From contig NZ_JAVVQU010000007.1 in assembly GCF_036655075.1 (NCBI RefSeq), forward strand, positions 1 to 64,000: a DNA stretch of 64,000 nt, in the 5' to 3' direction. The notes beneath the pieces are model-generated. The model worked only from the letters and a program-made list of their open reading frames with translations, did no database searches and was not told the DNA's origin. The DNA is from Holtiella sp036655075 (GTDB lineage Bacteria > Bacillota > Clostridia > Lachnospirales > Cellulosilyticaceae). Each line of letters begins with the position of its first letter. The first letter of the stretch is position 1. The position numbers and the translations under genes are program-made. Positions 8,467 to 16,580 of the stretch are shown here, piece by piece.

Positions 8467-9333
8467 ATGAATTTTCGTATACAGAATGACTATTTAACTG
8501 CAATCATTAAAGATACTGGTGCTGAGCTTGTAGAGCTTGTAGACCAAGATCATGTGCAATATATTTGGACGGCCGATGCTACATATTGGAGCAGACATAC
8601 CCCTATTCTCTTCCCTTTAGTTGGAAAAGTGACAAATAATTGCTATACAGTAGGAGATGCCCAGTATAAGGTTGGTCAACATGGTTTTGCCCGTGACTGC
8701 AATTTTGAAGTAAGCCATCAAACAGCTTCTGAAATCACTTTTATGCTTCGTAGTGATGACAAAACACGTGCGCTTTTCCCCTTTGATTTCACTTTAAAAG
8801 TAACTTATACCCTTCATAATCAAACATTAGCCATTGGCTATGAAGTTATAAACGAGGATACACAAGAAATGTTCTTCAAAATTGGTGCACATCCAGGCTT
8901 TAGATGCCCTCTCTTTGAAGATGAGACTATGGAAGACTATACCCTTACTTTTGACAAAGAAGAAGAAGTAACTTTCATGCCACTTACACCAGAAGGCTAC
9001 TTCAAACGTGCTACTGAAAAATGTATTACCACACCACTTGCCCTTTCAAATGCACTCTTTGCCAAGGATGCACTTGTCTATGGAGATTTCACAAGTAAAT
9101 CAGTGACCCTTTCTAGTAAAAAACACAATAAACAAGTTGAAGTAGGCTTTGACGGCTTCCCATTCTTAGGTATCTGGTCTCCGCTTTCACCTTCTCCATT
9201 TGTGTGTATTGAGCCTTGGTATGGTCATGCAGACTATGAAGACGAAGCAAGTACATGGACAACTAAGACTGATCTAAATCACCTTATGCCTCATGAAACT
9301 TTTACTTGTACCCATACAATTACGATCAAATAA
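8467..9333 (+). CDS. Aldose 1-epimerase family protein (LacX-like)
   Basis: This 288-aa protein is a beta-sandwich galactose mutarotase-like enzyme of the LacX/YeaD type, interconverting alpha and beta anomers of a sugar or sugar phosphate. Supporting segments are the N-terminal DTGAELVELVD, TPILFPLVGKV with QHGFARD, and a central KIGAHPGF carrying the conserved catalytic-region His. A C-terminal FVCIEPWYG with the conserved Glu also fits. AAGGATG lies 7 nt upstream of the ATG. It is monocistronic, with a terminator at its stop codon. The substrate cannot be inferred, because no sugar operon is adjacent. Confidence 0.85.
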   Translation: MNFRIQNDYLTAIIKDTGAELVELVDQDHVQYIWTADATYWSRHTPILFPLVGKVTNNCYTVGDAQYKVGQHGFARDCNFEVSHQTASEITFMLRSDDKTRALFPFDFTLKVTYTLHNQTLAIGYEVINEDTQEMFFKIGAHPGFRCPLFEDETMEDYTLTFDKEEEVTFMPLTPEGYFKRATEKCITTPLALSNALFAKDALVYGDFTSKSVTLSSKKHNKQVEVGFDGFPFLGIWSPLSPSPFVCIEPWYGHADYEDEASTWTTKTDLNHLMPHETFTCTHTITIK

Positions 9334-9360
9334 GGACGGCTTCTGGCTGTCCTTATTTTT
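9332..9360 (+). terminator. Intrinsic terminator of the LacX-like gene
   Basis: The stem aaggacggc (9332-9340) pairs with gctgtcctt (9346-9354) with one G-T wobble and is followed by ATTTTT. It overlaps the stop codon. Confidence 0.8.
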
Positions 9361-9389
9361 ATGTTTATTCATAGTTTAGTCAAACCGTA

Positions 9390-9419
9390 TCATATATTAT
9401 AGTTAGTAACTCATGCAAT
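9390..9419 (+). promoter_or_regulatory. Candidate sigma-E-type sporulation promoter of sleC
   Basis: TCATATA (9390-9396), 15 bp, then CATGCAAT (9412-9419) resembles the Bacillus/Clostridium sigma-E pattern KMATATT-N14/15-CATACAHT, with one mismatch in each element. The implied start site falls almost on the ribosome site, giving a very short leader, so this is tentative. Confidence 0.35.
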
Positions 9420-9438
9420 TACCCAAAGGAGGTATATG

Positions 9439-10764
9439 ATGCGAAACTTTCGTTATCCCCCTGTTCTTTCTAGACAATCCACTGGCACTTTAATCGTAGA
9501 TGTTACCACAGATCCAGCCCTTACAGCTTTGCGCCCCCTATCTGATGTGCAAGTCACTGTAAGACGACAAAATCCTAATGGTGGCCAATCTACTATTGCA
9601 CAACTTACAACAAACGCTAACGGGCAAACCCCTGTACTCACACTTGATGCACCACCTGACGCACTTACTCAAACACCTGAGGCTACCCAAACCCCCTATT
9701 CTCCTTACATTGTGGAAGTAAGTGCCGAGAACTACCTTCCTACTATTGTCAATGGCACACAGATTTTTTCTAACATCCGTTCCATTCAACCCATTCGACT
9801 CATCAGCAGTGAACCTACACCTTTTGCTTCTAGATCTTCTAGAGTTTCCAAGCTCTCACGTCAACAAGTGGATGAAATCTCTATTGGACCCCCTACACTT
9901 TACGGTGACTATGCCCCAAAAATCCCAGAGTCGTCTATTAAAGATACTACTTCTCCCGGATTTGTCGTGCTCCCTGCCGTTGTTGTCCCAGAATTTATTA
10001 TCGTTCATGCTGGAACGCCTAACAACAACACTGCCCCTAACTACACCGTTCCTTTCAAAGATTACATCAAAAATGTAGCTTCCTCTGAGATTTATCCTAC
10101 CTGGCCAACAGAAACCATCCGTGCCAACATTGTCGCCATCATCTCCTTTACGCTTAACCGTGTCTACACCGAATGGTACCGTAATAAAGGAAAAAACTTC
10201 ACCATTACCAACTCTACAGCCTTCGACCATGCTTTCTTCTTCGGTCGCGACATCTTTGATACTATTTCTTTAGAAGTAGACCAAATTTTTGATACTTATG
10301 TGAAGCGCTCAGGTGTAGAGCAACCTCTACTTACCCAGTACTGTGACGGGGCAAAGTCCACCTGTCCAAACTGGATGACACAATGGGGCAGTAAAGCCCT
10401 TGGAGATGAAGGGCGTACGTATGAGGAAATCTTACGCTTTTACTATGGCCAAGACATCTCCTTCCCAGGTGCCCCCGTTGTATCTGGTGCCCCTGAGTCC
10501 TTCCCTGGAACCCCACTCAAATTAGGTTCTAGTGGACCTCCTGTTCGAACCATTCAAGAACAACTTAACCGTATTTCTAACAACTACCCACTTATTCCTA
10601 AAGTACGTACAACCGGAGAATTTGATGCAGCTACTGAAGAATCTGTCAAAACATTTCAACGTATTTTCCACCTCACCCCAGATGGTATCGTAGGCAAAAA
10701 TACCTGGTACAAAATTTCTGAAATCTATGTCGCTGTTACTAAAATCGCAGAACTTTTGTCTTAA
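9439..10764 (+). CDS. sleC: Spore cortex-lytic enzyme precursor SleC
   Basis: SleC is made as an inactive precursor, stored in the spore, and cleaved by Csp proteases at germination to hydrolyse cortex peptidoglycan. Domains in this 441-aa protein run as follows: an N-terminal pre/pro region with a beta-sandwich-like segment (about 15-110); then a SpoIID/LytB-like catalytic domain (about 185-345), marked by FKDYIKNVASSEIYPTWP with the conserved Glu, and by SFTLNRVYTEW; then a PG_binding_1 domain (about 361-425; LKLGSSGPPVRTIQEQL and PDGIVGKNTWYKI). Length matches clostridial SleC (about 440 aa). Two ATGs are adjacent. I choose the second because AAAGGAGG lies 6 nt before it and only 3 nt before the first. 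The csp genes are 6-12 kb to the right. Confidence 0.87.
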   Translation: MRNFRYPPVLSRQSTGTLIVDVTTDPALTALRPLSDVQVTVRRQNPNGGQSTIAQLTTNANGQTPVLTLDAPPDALTQTPEATQTPYSPYIVEVSAENYLPTIVNGTQIFSNIRSIQPIRLISSEPTPFASRSSRVSKLSRQQVDEISIGPPTLYGDYAPKIPESSIKDTTSPGFVVLPAVVVPEFIIVHAGTPNNNTAPNYTVPFKDYIKNVASSEIYPTWPTETIRANIVAIISFTLNRVYTEWYRNKGKNFTITNSTAFDHAFFFGRDIFDTISLEVDQIFDTYVKRSGVEQPLLTQYCDGAKSTCPNWMTQWGSKALGDEGRTYEEILRFYYGQDISFPGAPVVSGAPESFPGTPLKLGSSGPPVRTIQEQLNRISNNYPLIPKVRTTGEFDAATEESVKTFQRIFHLTPDGIVGKNTWYKISEIYVAVTKIAELLS

Positions 10765-10806
10765 AACTTAAAATGGGTATAAATCTATTCGATAACCTAC
10801 TTAAAT

Positions 10807-10840
10807 AACCCTCCTAGAAAGACTCGGAGGGTTTACTTTT
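10807..10840 (+). terminator. Intrinsic terminator of sleC
   Basis: AACCCTCC (10807-10814) pairs with GGAGGGTT (10826-10833), followed by a T-rich tract (TACTTTTT). Confidence 0.8.
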
Positions 10841-10893
10841 TCCCTAGAATTTAGCATAATAGAATGTATTACAAATGCAAAAGGGGTACCATT

Positions 10894-11871
10894 ATGAGTA
10901 TACTATTTGATCAAACCATTATTCATCTGTTAGACCTAAGTCATGATATACCTATTTTATCATCTCAACCACTTACACTAAACGATGAAATTGAAGCTTA
11001 TATTACAACCTATTTAACCGATTTATATGATAGCCACAGTGTTTCTCATGCAATTTTTGAAGAGACTTCTCCTTGGGGAGAAACCATTCGTGCAGGTATA
11101 CCTGACTTCTACAGTTTTTCTTGTGAGCTCGCACGCCAATTCTATGCTTATATGCAAACCTTGGAGAACATCCCAAACGGCGATTTAGTCATTACTAAAT
11201 TCAAACGTGACCAAATCCCCTTTGTAGCCTTCTTCAAGCTTAACTACAAAGAAGCCTACACCCATATCGTAGACCAGAATGCTACAGGACCAGTCAATCA
11301 AATCATCAAGCATAAGACTATTTTCCCAGATACTTCAAGCAAGATTCAAGAAGCTGCCATTATTAATCTAGAAACTTATGAAATCTCCCTATTAGATGGA
11401 CACAAAGAACATTATTTACACAACCTCTTAGGTACCACTACACCTTTGTCTACTAAGCAAAAAATCAAATTAGTTGAACAAGTCATTACTGGTGCCATTG
11501 AAGAAAACTTCGACAACAAGCTAGAGGCACTTTCCTTTGCCAAAAGCAACTTAGCTAAAAGTATTGACCACACCAGCAGCATCCGCGTCAACGAAGTACT
11601 AGACGAAACCTTTGCCGACCATGATCAAGTCAAGGAAGCCTGCCGTACTATTTTTGACGAGCAAGGCATTACAGAAGAAGCCATTGAGATCCCTCATGCA
11701 GAAAAAGTGGGTAAGAAGTACACCTCTCACAAAATCAAAACAAATACAGGCATTGAGCTTAAGCTTCCAACAGAAATGCTCAATGACCCCAATAAAATTG
11801 AATTTGTGAACAACCCAGATGGCACCCTCTCTATTATTTTGAAGAACATCGGTTCAGTCATCAACAAATAA
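10894..11871 (+). CDS. Nucleoid-associated protein, NdpA/YejK family
   Basis: This 325-aa protein resembles the 37-kDa nucleoid-associated (NdpA/YejK) family, recognised from the overall pattern: N-terminal FDQTIIHLLDL, a central DLVITKFKRDQIPFVAFFKLNYKEAYTH, AAIINLETYEISLLD, and a C-terminal beta-rich domain after GKKYTSHKIKTNTG. YejK of E. coli binds the nucleoid; the role in Clostridia is not established. I start at the ATG at 10894, which has AAAAGGGG 7-8 nt upstream. An in-frame ATG at 10864 has no ribosome site. It is monocistronic between two terminators and predicted cytosolic. Confidence 0.75.
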   Translation: MSILFDQTIIHLLDLSHDIPILSSQPLTLNDEIEAYITTYLTDLYDSHSVSHAIFEETSPWGETIRAGIPDFYSFSCELARQFYAYMQTLENIPNGDLVITKFKRDQIPFVAFFKLNYKEAYTHIVDQNATGPVNQIIKHKTIFPDTSSKIQEAAIINLETYEISLLDGHKEHYLHNLLGTTTPLSTKQKIKLVEQVITGAIEENFDNKLEALSFAKSNLAKSIDHTSSIRVNEVLDETFADHDQVKEACRTIFDEQGITEEAIEIPHAEKVGKKYTSHKIKTNTGIELKLPTEMLNDPNKIEFVNNPDGTLSIILKNIGSVINK

Positions 11872-11923
11872 CTTTGATAATTAACTCCTTCCTAAAAGCA
11901 CATCATTTATCTATAAAATAGTC

Positions 11924-11969
11924 AAAGGGCTATGAAACGCGTTTAAAATCTCTCGTTTCATAGCCCTTT
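11924..11969. terminator. Bidirectional intrinsic terminator
   Basis: A 16-bp perfect stem, aaagggctatgaaacg (11924-11939) with cgtttcatagcccttt (11954-11969), is followed by T-rich DNA on the plus strand and A-rich on the left. It serves the convergent nucleoid-associated gene and the ABC permease gene. Confidence 0.88.
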
Positions 11970-12011
11970 TATTCATAATAACTTATGCTTGTTTATTAAG
12001 ATGTGCTTCTT

Positions 12012-13367
12012 CTATTCTGTACGAATCGCTGAAAGTGCTGAAAGTCCCATAGCACGACGTGCTGGGAAGTAGCCTGAAATCAGCCCAATAACTGTAGAAA
12101 ATACTAAAGCCGCTAGAGCAAGCCAAGGTGGAATAATAGAAACATTCGTTCCACCACTTCCTAGCATAGAGAACATTTCTCCCGCTATTTGTGGCCCAAA
12201 CTTATTGAGTATATAGGAGAGCATATAAGAGAAGCATACCCCTACAGCTCCACCTAATGCCCCAATAAGGAGTGCCTCTACTAAGAACATTTTTTTTATG
12301 TCTGTTAGCTTGGCACCGATTACTTTCATAACACCTATTTCTTTTGTACGTTCATAGATAGACATCATCATGGTATTGGTAATCCCAATAGCTGCAACGA
12401 TAAGAGAAATAGCCCCAATCCCACCAAGCATAATTTGAATACTATTTGAAGCTTTCTTCATCTCATTCAAATATTCCATTGGACTATAAGCACGGTATCC
12501 TGCATCATTTAAGGCTTGTTGTACGCTTAAAACGTGATCTTCATCCGCTACTTTAACGCGCACATTTTGATACTTGTTTTTATCCTGATAACGATCATTT
12601 TGAGGTGCTTCACCTTGAAGCTTCTTATTGTAACGTTCTTGCTCTTCTTGAATATTTTCAAAAAGCTCTACTGGTATTACACAAGAATAACTATTCTCCC
12701 AATCTTCTTCACCAAATAGTCCTGCCACTGTTACTTTAGATGGCTTTGGAATTTCGATTTGATTGCCATCTTGGTCTGATTGAGGCTCTTGGTTATCCCA
12801 GGTGTATTGACCAATATCAATTTTCACAACATCTTCGCCTACTACAAATTCCATAGGTGGTGGTGGGCTACGCCAATTAATCTCTTGTCCTCTTTTTACA
12901 AACTGACGCATAATGTCTGTACCTAGTAGAATACTACTGTCATCTTCTGGCCCAAACAGATTCCCTTCAGCTACTTTGTAGCCTAGCACATTCATTTCTT
13001 CTGCTGATAATCCACGTATTTCTACTGGCCAACTTGTACGGTACTTCCCAAACTCTAAAGTCGCATTCAAACTTCTGATAGGAATAGCCATTTCTACGCC
13101 TTCCATCTTTTGCATGGCTTGTACCGCCTTATCATCTAGTTTAGGCGCTTTGGGATCTTCCCAAGTATTAGGATTTACTTCTATAATCGTCAAAGACTGC
13201 ATCCCTTGTAGTTGTTCTTTAAAGTTTGCATCCATTGCAATCCCAAGAGAAAGCATTAAGATAATAGAGCTTGCCCCAATGACAACCCCTAAAATAGTGA
13301 GGAACGTACGAAGTTTACGCCGCCATAAACTTCGCACACTCATCATAATAAGATCATTAATCCTCAT
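12012..13367 (-). CDS. ABC transporter permease, MacB/FtsX type
   Basis: This 451-aa permease has one N-terminal transmembrane helix (about 20-45, LRTFLTILGVVIGASSIILM), a large extracytoplasmic MacB-like periplasmic core (about 50-310), then three C-terminal helices typical of FtsX (about 320-440). It includes ISLIVAAIGITNTMMMSIYERTKEIGVMK, the FtsX-family hallmark; the last part is the motif linking the permease to its ATPase. Such transporters act as mechanotransducers or export peptides and lipoproteins rather than importing solutes. It is the third gene of an operon with an ATPase and a large extracytoplasmic protein; its start overlaps the middle gene by 11 bp. Substrate unknown. Confidence 0.9.
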   Translation of the reverse strand: MRINDLIMMSVRSLWRRKLRTFLTILGVVIGASSIILMLSLGIAMDANFKEQLQGMQSLTIIEVNPNTWEDPKAPKLDDKAVQAMQKMEGVEMAIPIRSLNATLEFGKYRTSWPVEIRGLSAEEMNVLGYKVAEGNLFGPEDDSSILLGTDIMRQFVKRGQEINWRSPPPPMEFVVGEDVVKIDIGQYTWDNQEPQSDQDGNQIEIPKPSKVTVAGLFGEEDWENSYSCVIPVELFENIQEEQERYNKKLQGEAPQNDRYQDKNKYQNVRVKVADEDHVLSVQQALNDAGYRAYSPMEYLNEMKKASNSIQIMLGGIGAISLIVAAIGITNTMMMSIYERTKEIGVMKVIGAKLTDIKKMFLVEALLIGALGGAVGVCFSYMLSYILNKFGPQIAGEMFSMLGSGGTNVSIIPPWLALAALVFSTVIGLISGYFPARRAMGLSALSAIRTE

Positions 13368-15699
13368 CTAAATCCATCTCTTCTAGCTTACGTTGACGTT
13401 TTTTCATCACAAACGCTGTGATGCCTGCGGCAATTCCCATTCCAAATACCATTCCAAGTAGAATTGGCCATTTCGCTGATTTTTCTTCTTCCATAGGAGG
13501 TAACATGTCATCTGGCATAGGTTCAAGGCCTTCATCTGGCATACTCTCCATAACATCCATTTGGAATTCATGACTGTACGTTTGAAGTTGTCCTGTTACA
13601 TCCTCATATTCAATTTCAATTTGTCCTGTTAAGGCTCCACCTTGAAGTGGAATAATGGTTGGCATATAAGTCTTGGAACTTCCTTTTTCTAAAGCACCGA
13701 TAATCATGGTGTTATCTTGTACTTCAAAGCCTTCTCCAACTGTTTTAATACGTACATTACTAATACTTGTCTTCCCTGTATTATAAATCGTTGCAGTAAG
13801 CTCTGTAGGCATGCCTACTTCTACATATTCAATTTGCACTTCTGCCACTTCAAGCTTTGTCACTTGTTCAACTGGGATTCCAAAGTGCTCTGTAGCTGTA
13901 ATCGCTTCACCATTTTCGTCTTCATATTCCATTTCTAGTGTAATGTCATAAGTTTTAGGTTTTGCACTTGGAATGGTGTAAAGACGAATATTTTTAACAT
14001 CTATTTGCCCCGGTACCAGTTCACTTATGAAGAAGGTATTACTTGCGTTCACAGGTGTAAATACGCTACCTGTATCATTTTCACCTTGTTCTTTAATCGT
14101 TAAATTGGCTTTTAAGTTTTTAACTGTTTTATTTTGGTGGGTATTTAAGAATCCAATTTCAAGGTCAAACTCTTCACCTGCTTTAACAACAACGGGGTTC
14201 GAGCTATATGTTCCAACGATTACTTTTGGCTTACCTTTGCCCTTTTCTTCTTCTGTTTCTTCTGGATTGTCAATGGAAACTGTTGCATATTGTTTGATTG
14301 CAACTTCTTTTCCATTTAAAGTGTACTCTGCTATAATCTCAATCGGATAAGTTCCTGTGACAACACCTTGTGTCGCTACAAAGTCTACTGTGTAGTTTTT
14401 AGTTTGTCCCTTTGCAAGCTTAGGTTCAATAAACATGCTTTTAGATTTTGACACAATACCCTCTGAACTTTTAACGCTAATTTTAACATTTTTTGCTTCA
14501 TCTGGTGTGGTTACTTTGAAACCAATACGAAAGTTATCTCCAACCTTTTTAAGACCTTGTGGCTCAGATGTAGTTAAGATTTCCAACTCTTTTTGAGCAA
14601 CACTTCCCTTAGTACTTAAGTAGATAAATTGACTACTTGTCTGAGTTTCACCTAAGTCATCTATGTAACTTAACTTCATCTCAACAGGTAAGTTGAAACT
14701 ACTTGTATCACTTACAACTAAGCTCACTGGAACGGTTTGTGTTTTGTTACTATCAATATTTTCTATGTACTTCACGTTACTGCCATCTGTTACAAATACT
14801 TTTTCATTTGGAACGATTTCAAGCTTTACGTTTTTTGCTGCCACATGGCCTACATTTTTGATAGCTACTTGAATAGACTTGGCTACATTTTCCTCAAAAG
14901 CTGATGTGTTACTTACAGCTACTTCAAGGGCTGGTGGCATAAAGTTGCTATCTACTTTAAGCTTTATGATATGTTCTTTCCCCTCAATATCTACAACCAT
15001 TTCGTGCATACCACGTGCGATATCTTTATCAATATCAAGGGTTACGTAGTAGTCCTTCTTCTCCCCTTTCTCCATAGATGAAAGTGAAATCTCTTTTTTC
15101 TTTAAAGTAATGCCTTTTGCAGAATTCGAGTCTTTAATCTTCAACTTCATTTTTCCTGACTCTACATAGGCTTTGCTGTCATTTTTTACGGTTAAAGTAA
15201 TTTGTTGTGTTTCACCTGCTACAACATTGATGGTGCTTTGAGCTATAGTCAGTCCTTCTGAAGCACTAATTGCTGAACTTGCGTTGGTTAATGGAATTTC
15301 AACGCTTGCTGGACCATTGTTCATACCTTCATAGCCTATTTCAGCTTTAACAGATTTCCCATTTCCATTATAGACTAAGTCCATAATGATGATTGTTCCA
15401 TCTCCATTCATTTGAACAGCCTTTTTATCTACACTGTCTGTAGTTCCTCCTGAAAGTTCAATATACTGAATGAAATCTCTTAGTTCTTTTGTTGTGTTTG
15501 CCGTTACTGCTTTAATATAGACATTAAATGTATCGCCTTTTTCTAATGTTTTAGTCACTTCATTAGCTGTAAGTGTTAAAGCTGGTGCTGTTTCTTGATT
15601 TACTTCAGCCGCCCATACATTTCCTCCTGTTGGGTAGATACATGCCGATGCTATCACACCTGCCATCAATAAACTTGCAAATTTACTCTTTCCTCTCAT
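13357..15699 (-). CDS. Large membrane-anchored extracytoplasmic protein with repeated NEW3/CARDB-like domains (COG1361 type)
   Basis: This 780-aa protein has a Sec signal peptide (about 1-30, cleavage near VWAAE) and a string of Ig-like beta domains of the NEW3/CARDB kind (repeated patterns such as TLTVKNDSKAYVESG, VAIKNVGHVAAKNVKLEIV and ATIYNTGKTSISNVRI). These are followed by an acidic Pro/Met-rich linker, one C-terminal transmembrane helix (about 745-765, ILLGMVFGMGIAAGITAFV) and a basic/acidic tail. It is encoded between the ATPase and permease genes and overlaps both, so it probably works as the surface partner of that ABC system. Its ligand or cargo is unknown. Conserved-domain identity is inferred from pattern, not from a search. 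Confidence 0.8.
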   Translation of the reverse strand: MRGKSKFASLLMAGVIASACIYPTGGNVWAAEVNQETAPALTLTANEVTKTLEKGDTFNVYIKAVTANTTKELRDFIQYIELSGGTTDSVDKKAVQMNGDGTIIIMDLVYNGNGKSVKAEIGYEGMNNGPASVEIPLTNASSAISASEGLTIAQSTINVVAGETQQITLTVKNDSKAYVESGKMKLKIKDSNSAKGITLKKKEISLSSMEKGEKKDYYVTLDIDKDIARGMHEMVVDIEGKEHIIKLKVDSNFMPPALEVAVSNTSAFEENVAKSIQVAIKNVGHVAAKNVKLEIVPNEKVFVTDGSNVKYIENIDSNKTQTVPVSLVVSDTSSFNLPVEMKLSYIDDLGETQTSSQFIYLSTKGSVAQKELEILTTSEPQGLKKVGDNFRIGFKVTTPDEAKNVKISVKSSEGIVSKSKSMFIEPKLAKGQTKNYTVDFVATQGVVTGTYPIEIIAEYTLNGKEVAIKQYATVSIDNPEETEEEKGKGKPKVIVGTYSSNPVVVKAGEEFDLEIGFLNTHQNKTVKNLKANLTIKEQGENDTGSVFTPVNASNTFFISELVPGQIDVKNIRLYTIPSAKPKTYDITLEMEYEDENGEAITATEHFGIPVEQVTKLEVAEVQIEYVEVGMPTELTATIYNTGKTSISNVRIKTVGEGFEVQDNTMIIGALEKGSSKTYMPTIIPLQGGALTGQIEIEYEDVTGQLQTYSHEFQMDVMESMPDEGLEPMPDDMLPPMEEEKSAKWPILLGMVFGMGIAAGITAFVMKKRQRKLEEMDLDED

Positions 15700-16408
15700 A
15701 GATAACTTCCCTCTCTTTCTCTTTTTTCACTTCAATCTTATGGATATTTCCATCAATTACTGTGATAATTCTATTGGCATAGTCTGCAATTTCTGGGTCA
15801 TGGGATACAATAATTAAAGTCTGATTGTATTTCTTAGCAATGTCACGAATCATATCCATAACTTCTATTGTTGTATGCGTATCTAAGTTTCCTGTTGGCT
15901 CATCGGCAAACAGGATTGTCGGGCGATTGACAAAGGCACGGGCTATACTTACCCTCTGCTGTTGCCCACCACTCATCTCCTTGGGTTTATGGTTAAGACG
16001 CTTTTCTAACCCAACTGCTTTTAGCATTTCTTTTGCACGCTTGTCCCGCTTTACTTTAGGCATCCCTTGAAAAATGAGGGGTAAAGATACATTTTCTAAT
16101 GCGGTTAAAGATGGAATCAAATTGTATGACTGGAACACAAAACCAATATATTTTTGTCTAAACGTGGCAAGTTGTGTCTCATTGAGCAAATCTACACGTT
16201 TGTTTTTTATTTTAATTGTACCACGGGTTGGTTTTTCAAGCCCTGCTAGCATATTTAGCAACGTAGATTTTCCTGACCCTGATGTTCCAAATAAACAGCA
16301 GATTTCCCCTTCTTCTATTTCAAGATTAATATTGTCTAAGGCTACAATCTTTTCCTTACCCATACTATAAATTTTTCTTAAGCCTTGCACTTCTATTATT
16401 TTACTCAA
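15683..16408 (-). CDS. ABC transporter ATP-binding protein (LolD/MacB type)
   Basis: This 241-aa ATPase has Walker A GTSGSGKST (41-49), Q-loop in FVFQSYNLIP, signature MSGGQQQR, Walker B ILFADEPTGNLD and switch His in IVSHDPEIA. The ADEPTGNLD form is typical of the MacB/LolD/BceA family that drives FtsX-type permeases. It is the first gene of the three-gene operon. The start codon is TTG at 16408: AAGGAGG lies 6 nt upstream and no ATG is available. The C-terminus overlaps the start of the extracytoplasmic-protein gene by 17 bp. Confidence 0.9.
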   Translation of the reverse strand: MSKIIEVQGLRKIYSMGKEKIVALDNINLEIEEGEICCLFGTSGSGKSTLLNMLAGLEKPTRGTIKIKNKRVDLLNETQLATFRQKYIGFVFQSYNLIPSLTALENVSLPLIFQGMPKVKRDKRAKEMLKAVGLEKRLNHKPKEMSGGQQQRVSIARAFVNRPTILFADEPTGNLDTHTTIEVMDMIRDIAKKYNQTLIIVSHDPEIADYANRIITVIDGNIHKIEVKKEKEREVIYERKE

Positions 16409-16512
16409 GTTATCCCTCCTTCTTGTTTAATTAATCACAATACTTAAAGTATATTATAAATATTTATATATTGCTATGAAAAGACCCAAATCTTAACATT
16501 TCATTTATATGT

Positions 16513-16546
16513 AAAAAGGTTATACCTCTTATTAGACGTACAACCT
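16513..16546 (-). terminator. Probable intrinsic terminator of the csp operon
   Basis: On the minus strand AGGTTGTAC (16546-16538) pairs with GTATAACCT (16525-16517) with one mismatch, followed by TTTTTAC. It lies 35 bp past the last csp stop codon. Confidence 0.6.
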
Positions 16547-16580
16547 CTTCATTAAGTTTCATTTTCTCGTTTTATTTTTA

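Noticed and set aside
9453..10516. Several ORFs opposite or out of frame with sleC
   Set aside because: They lack ribosome sites and recognisable domains and overlap a well-supported gene.
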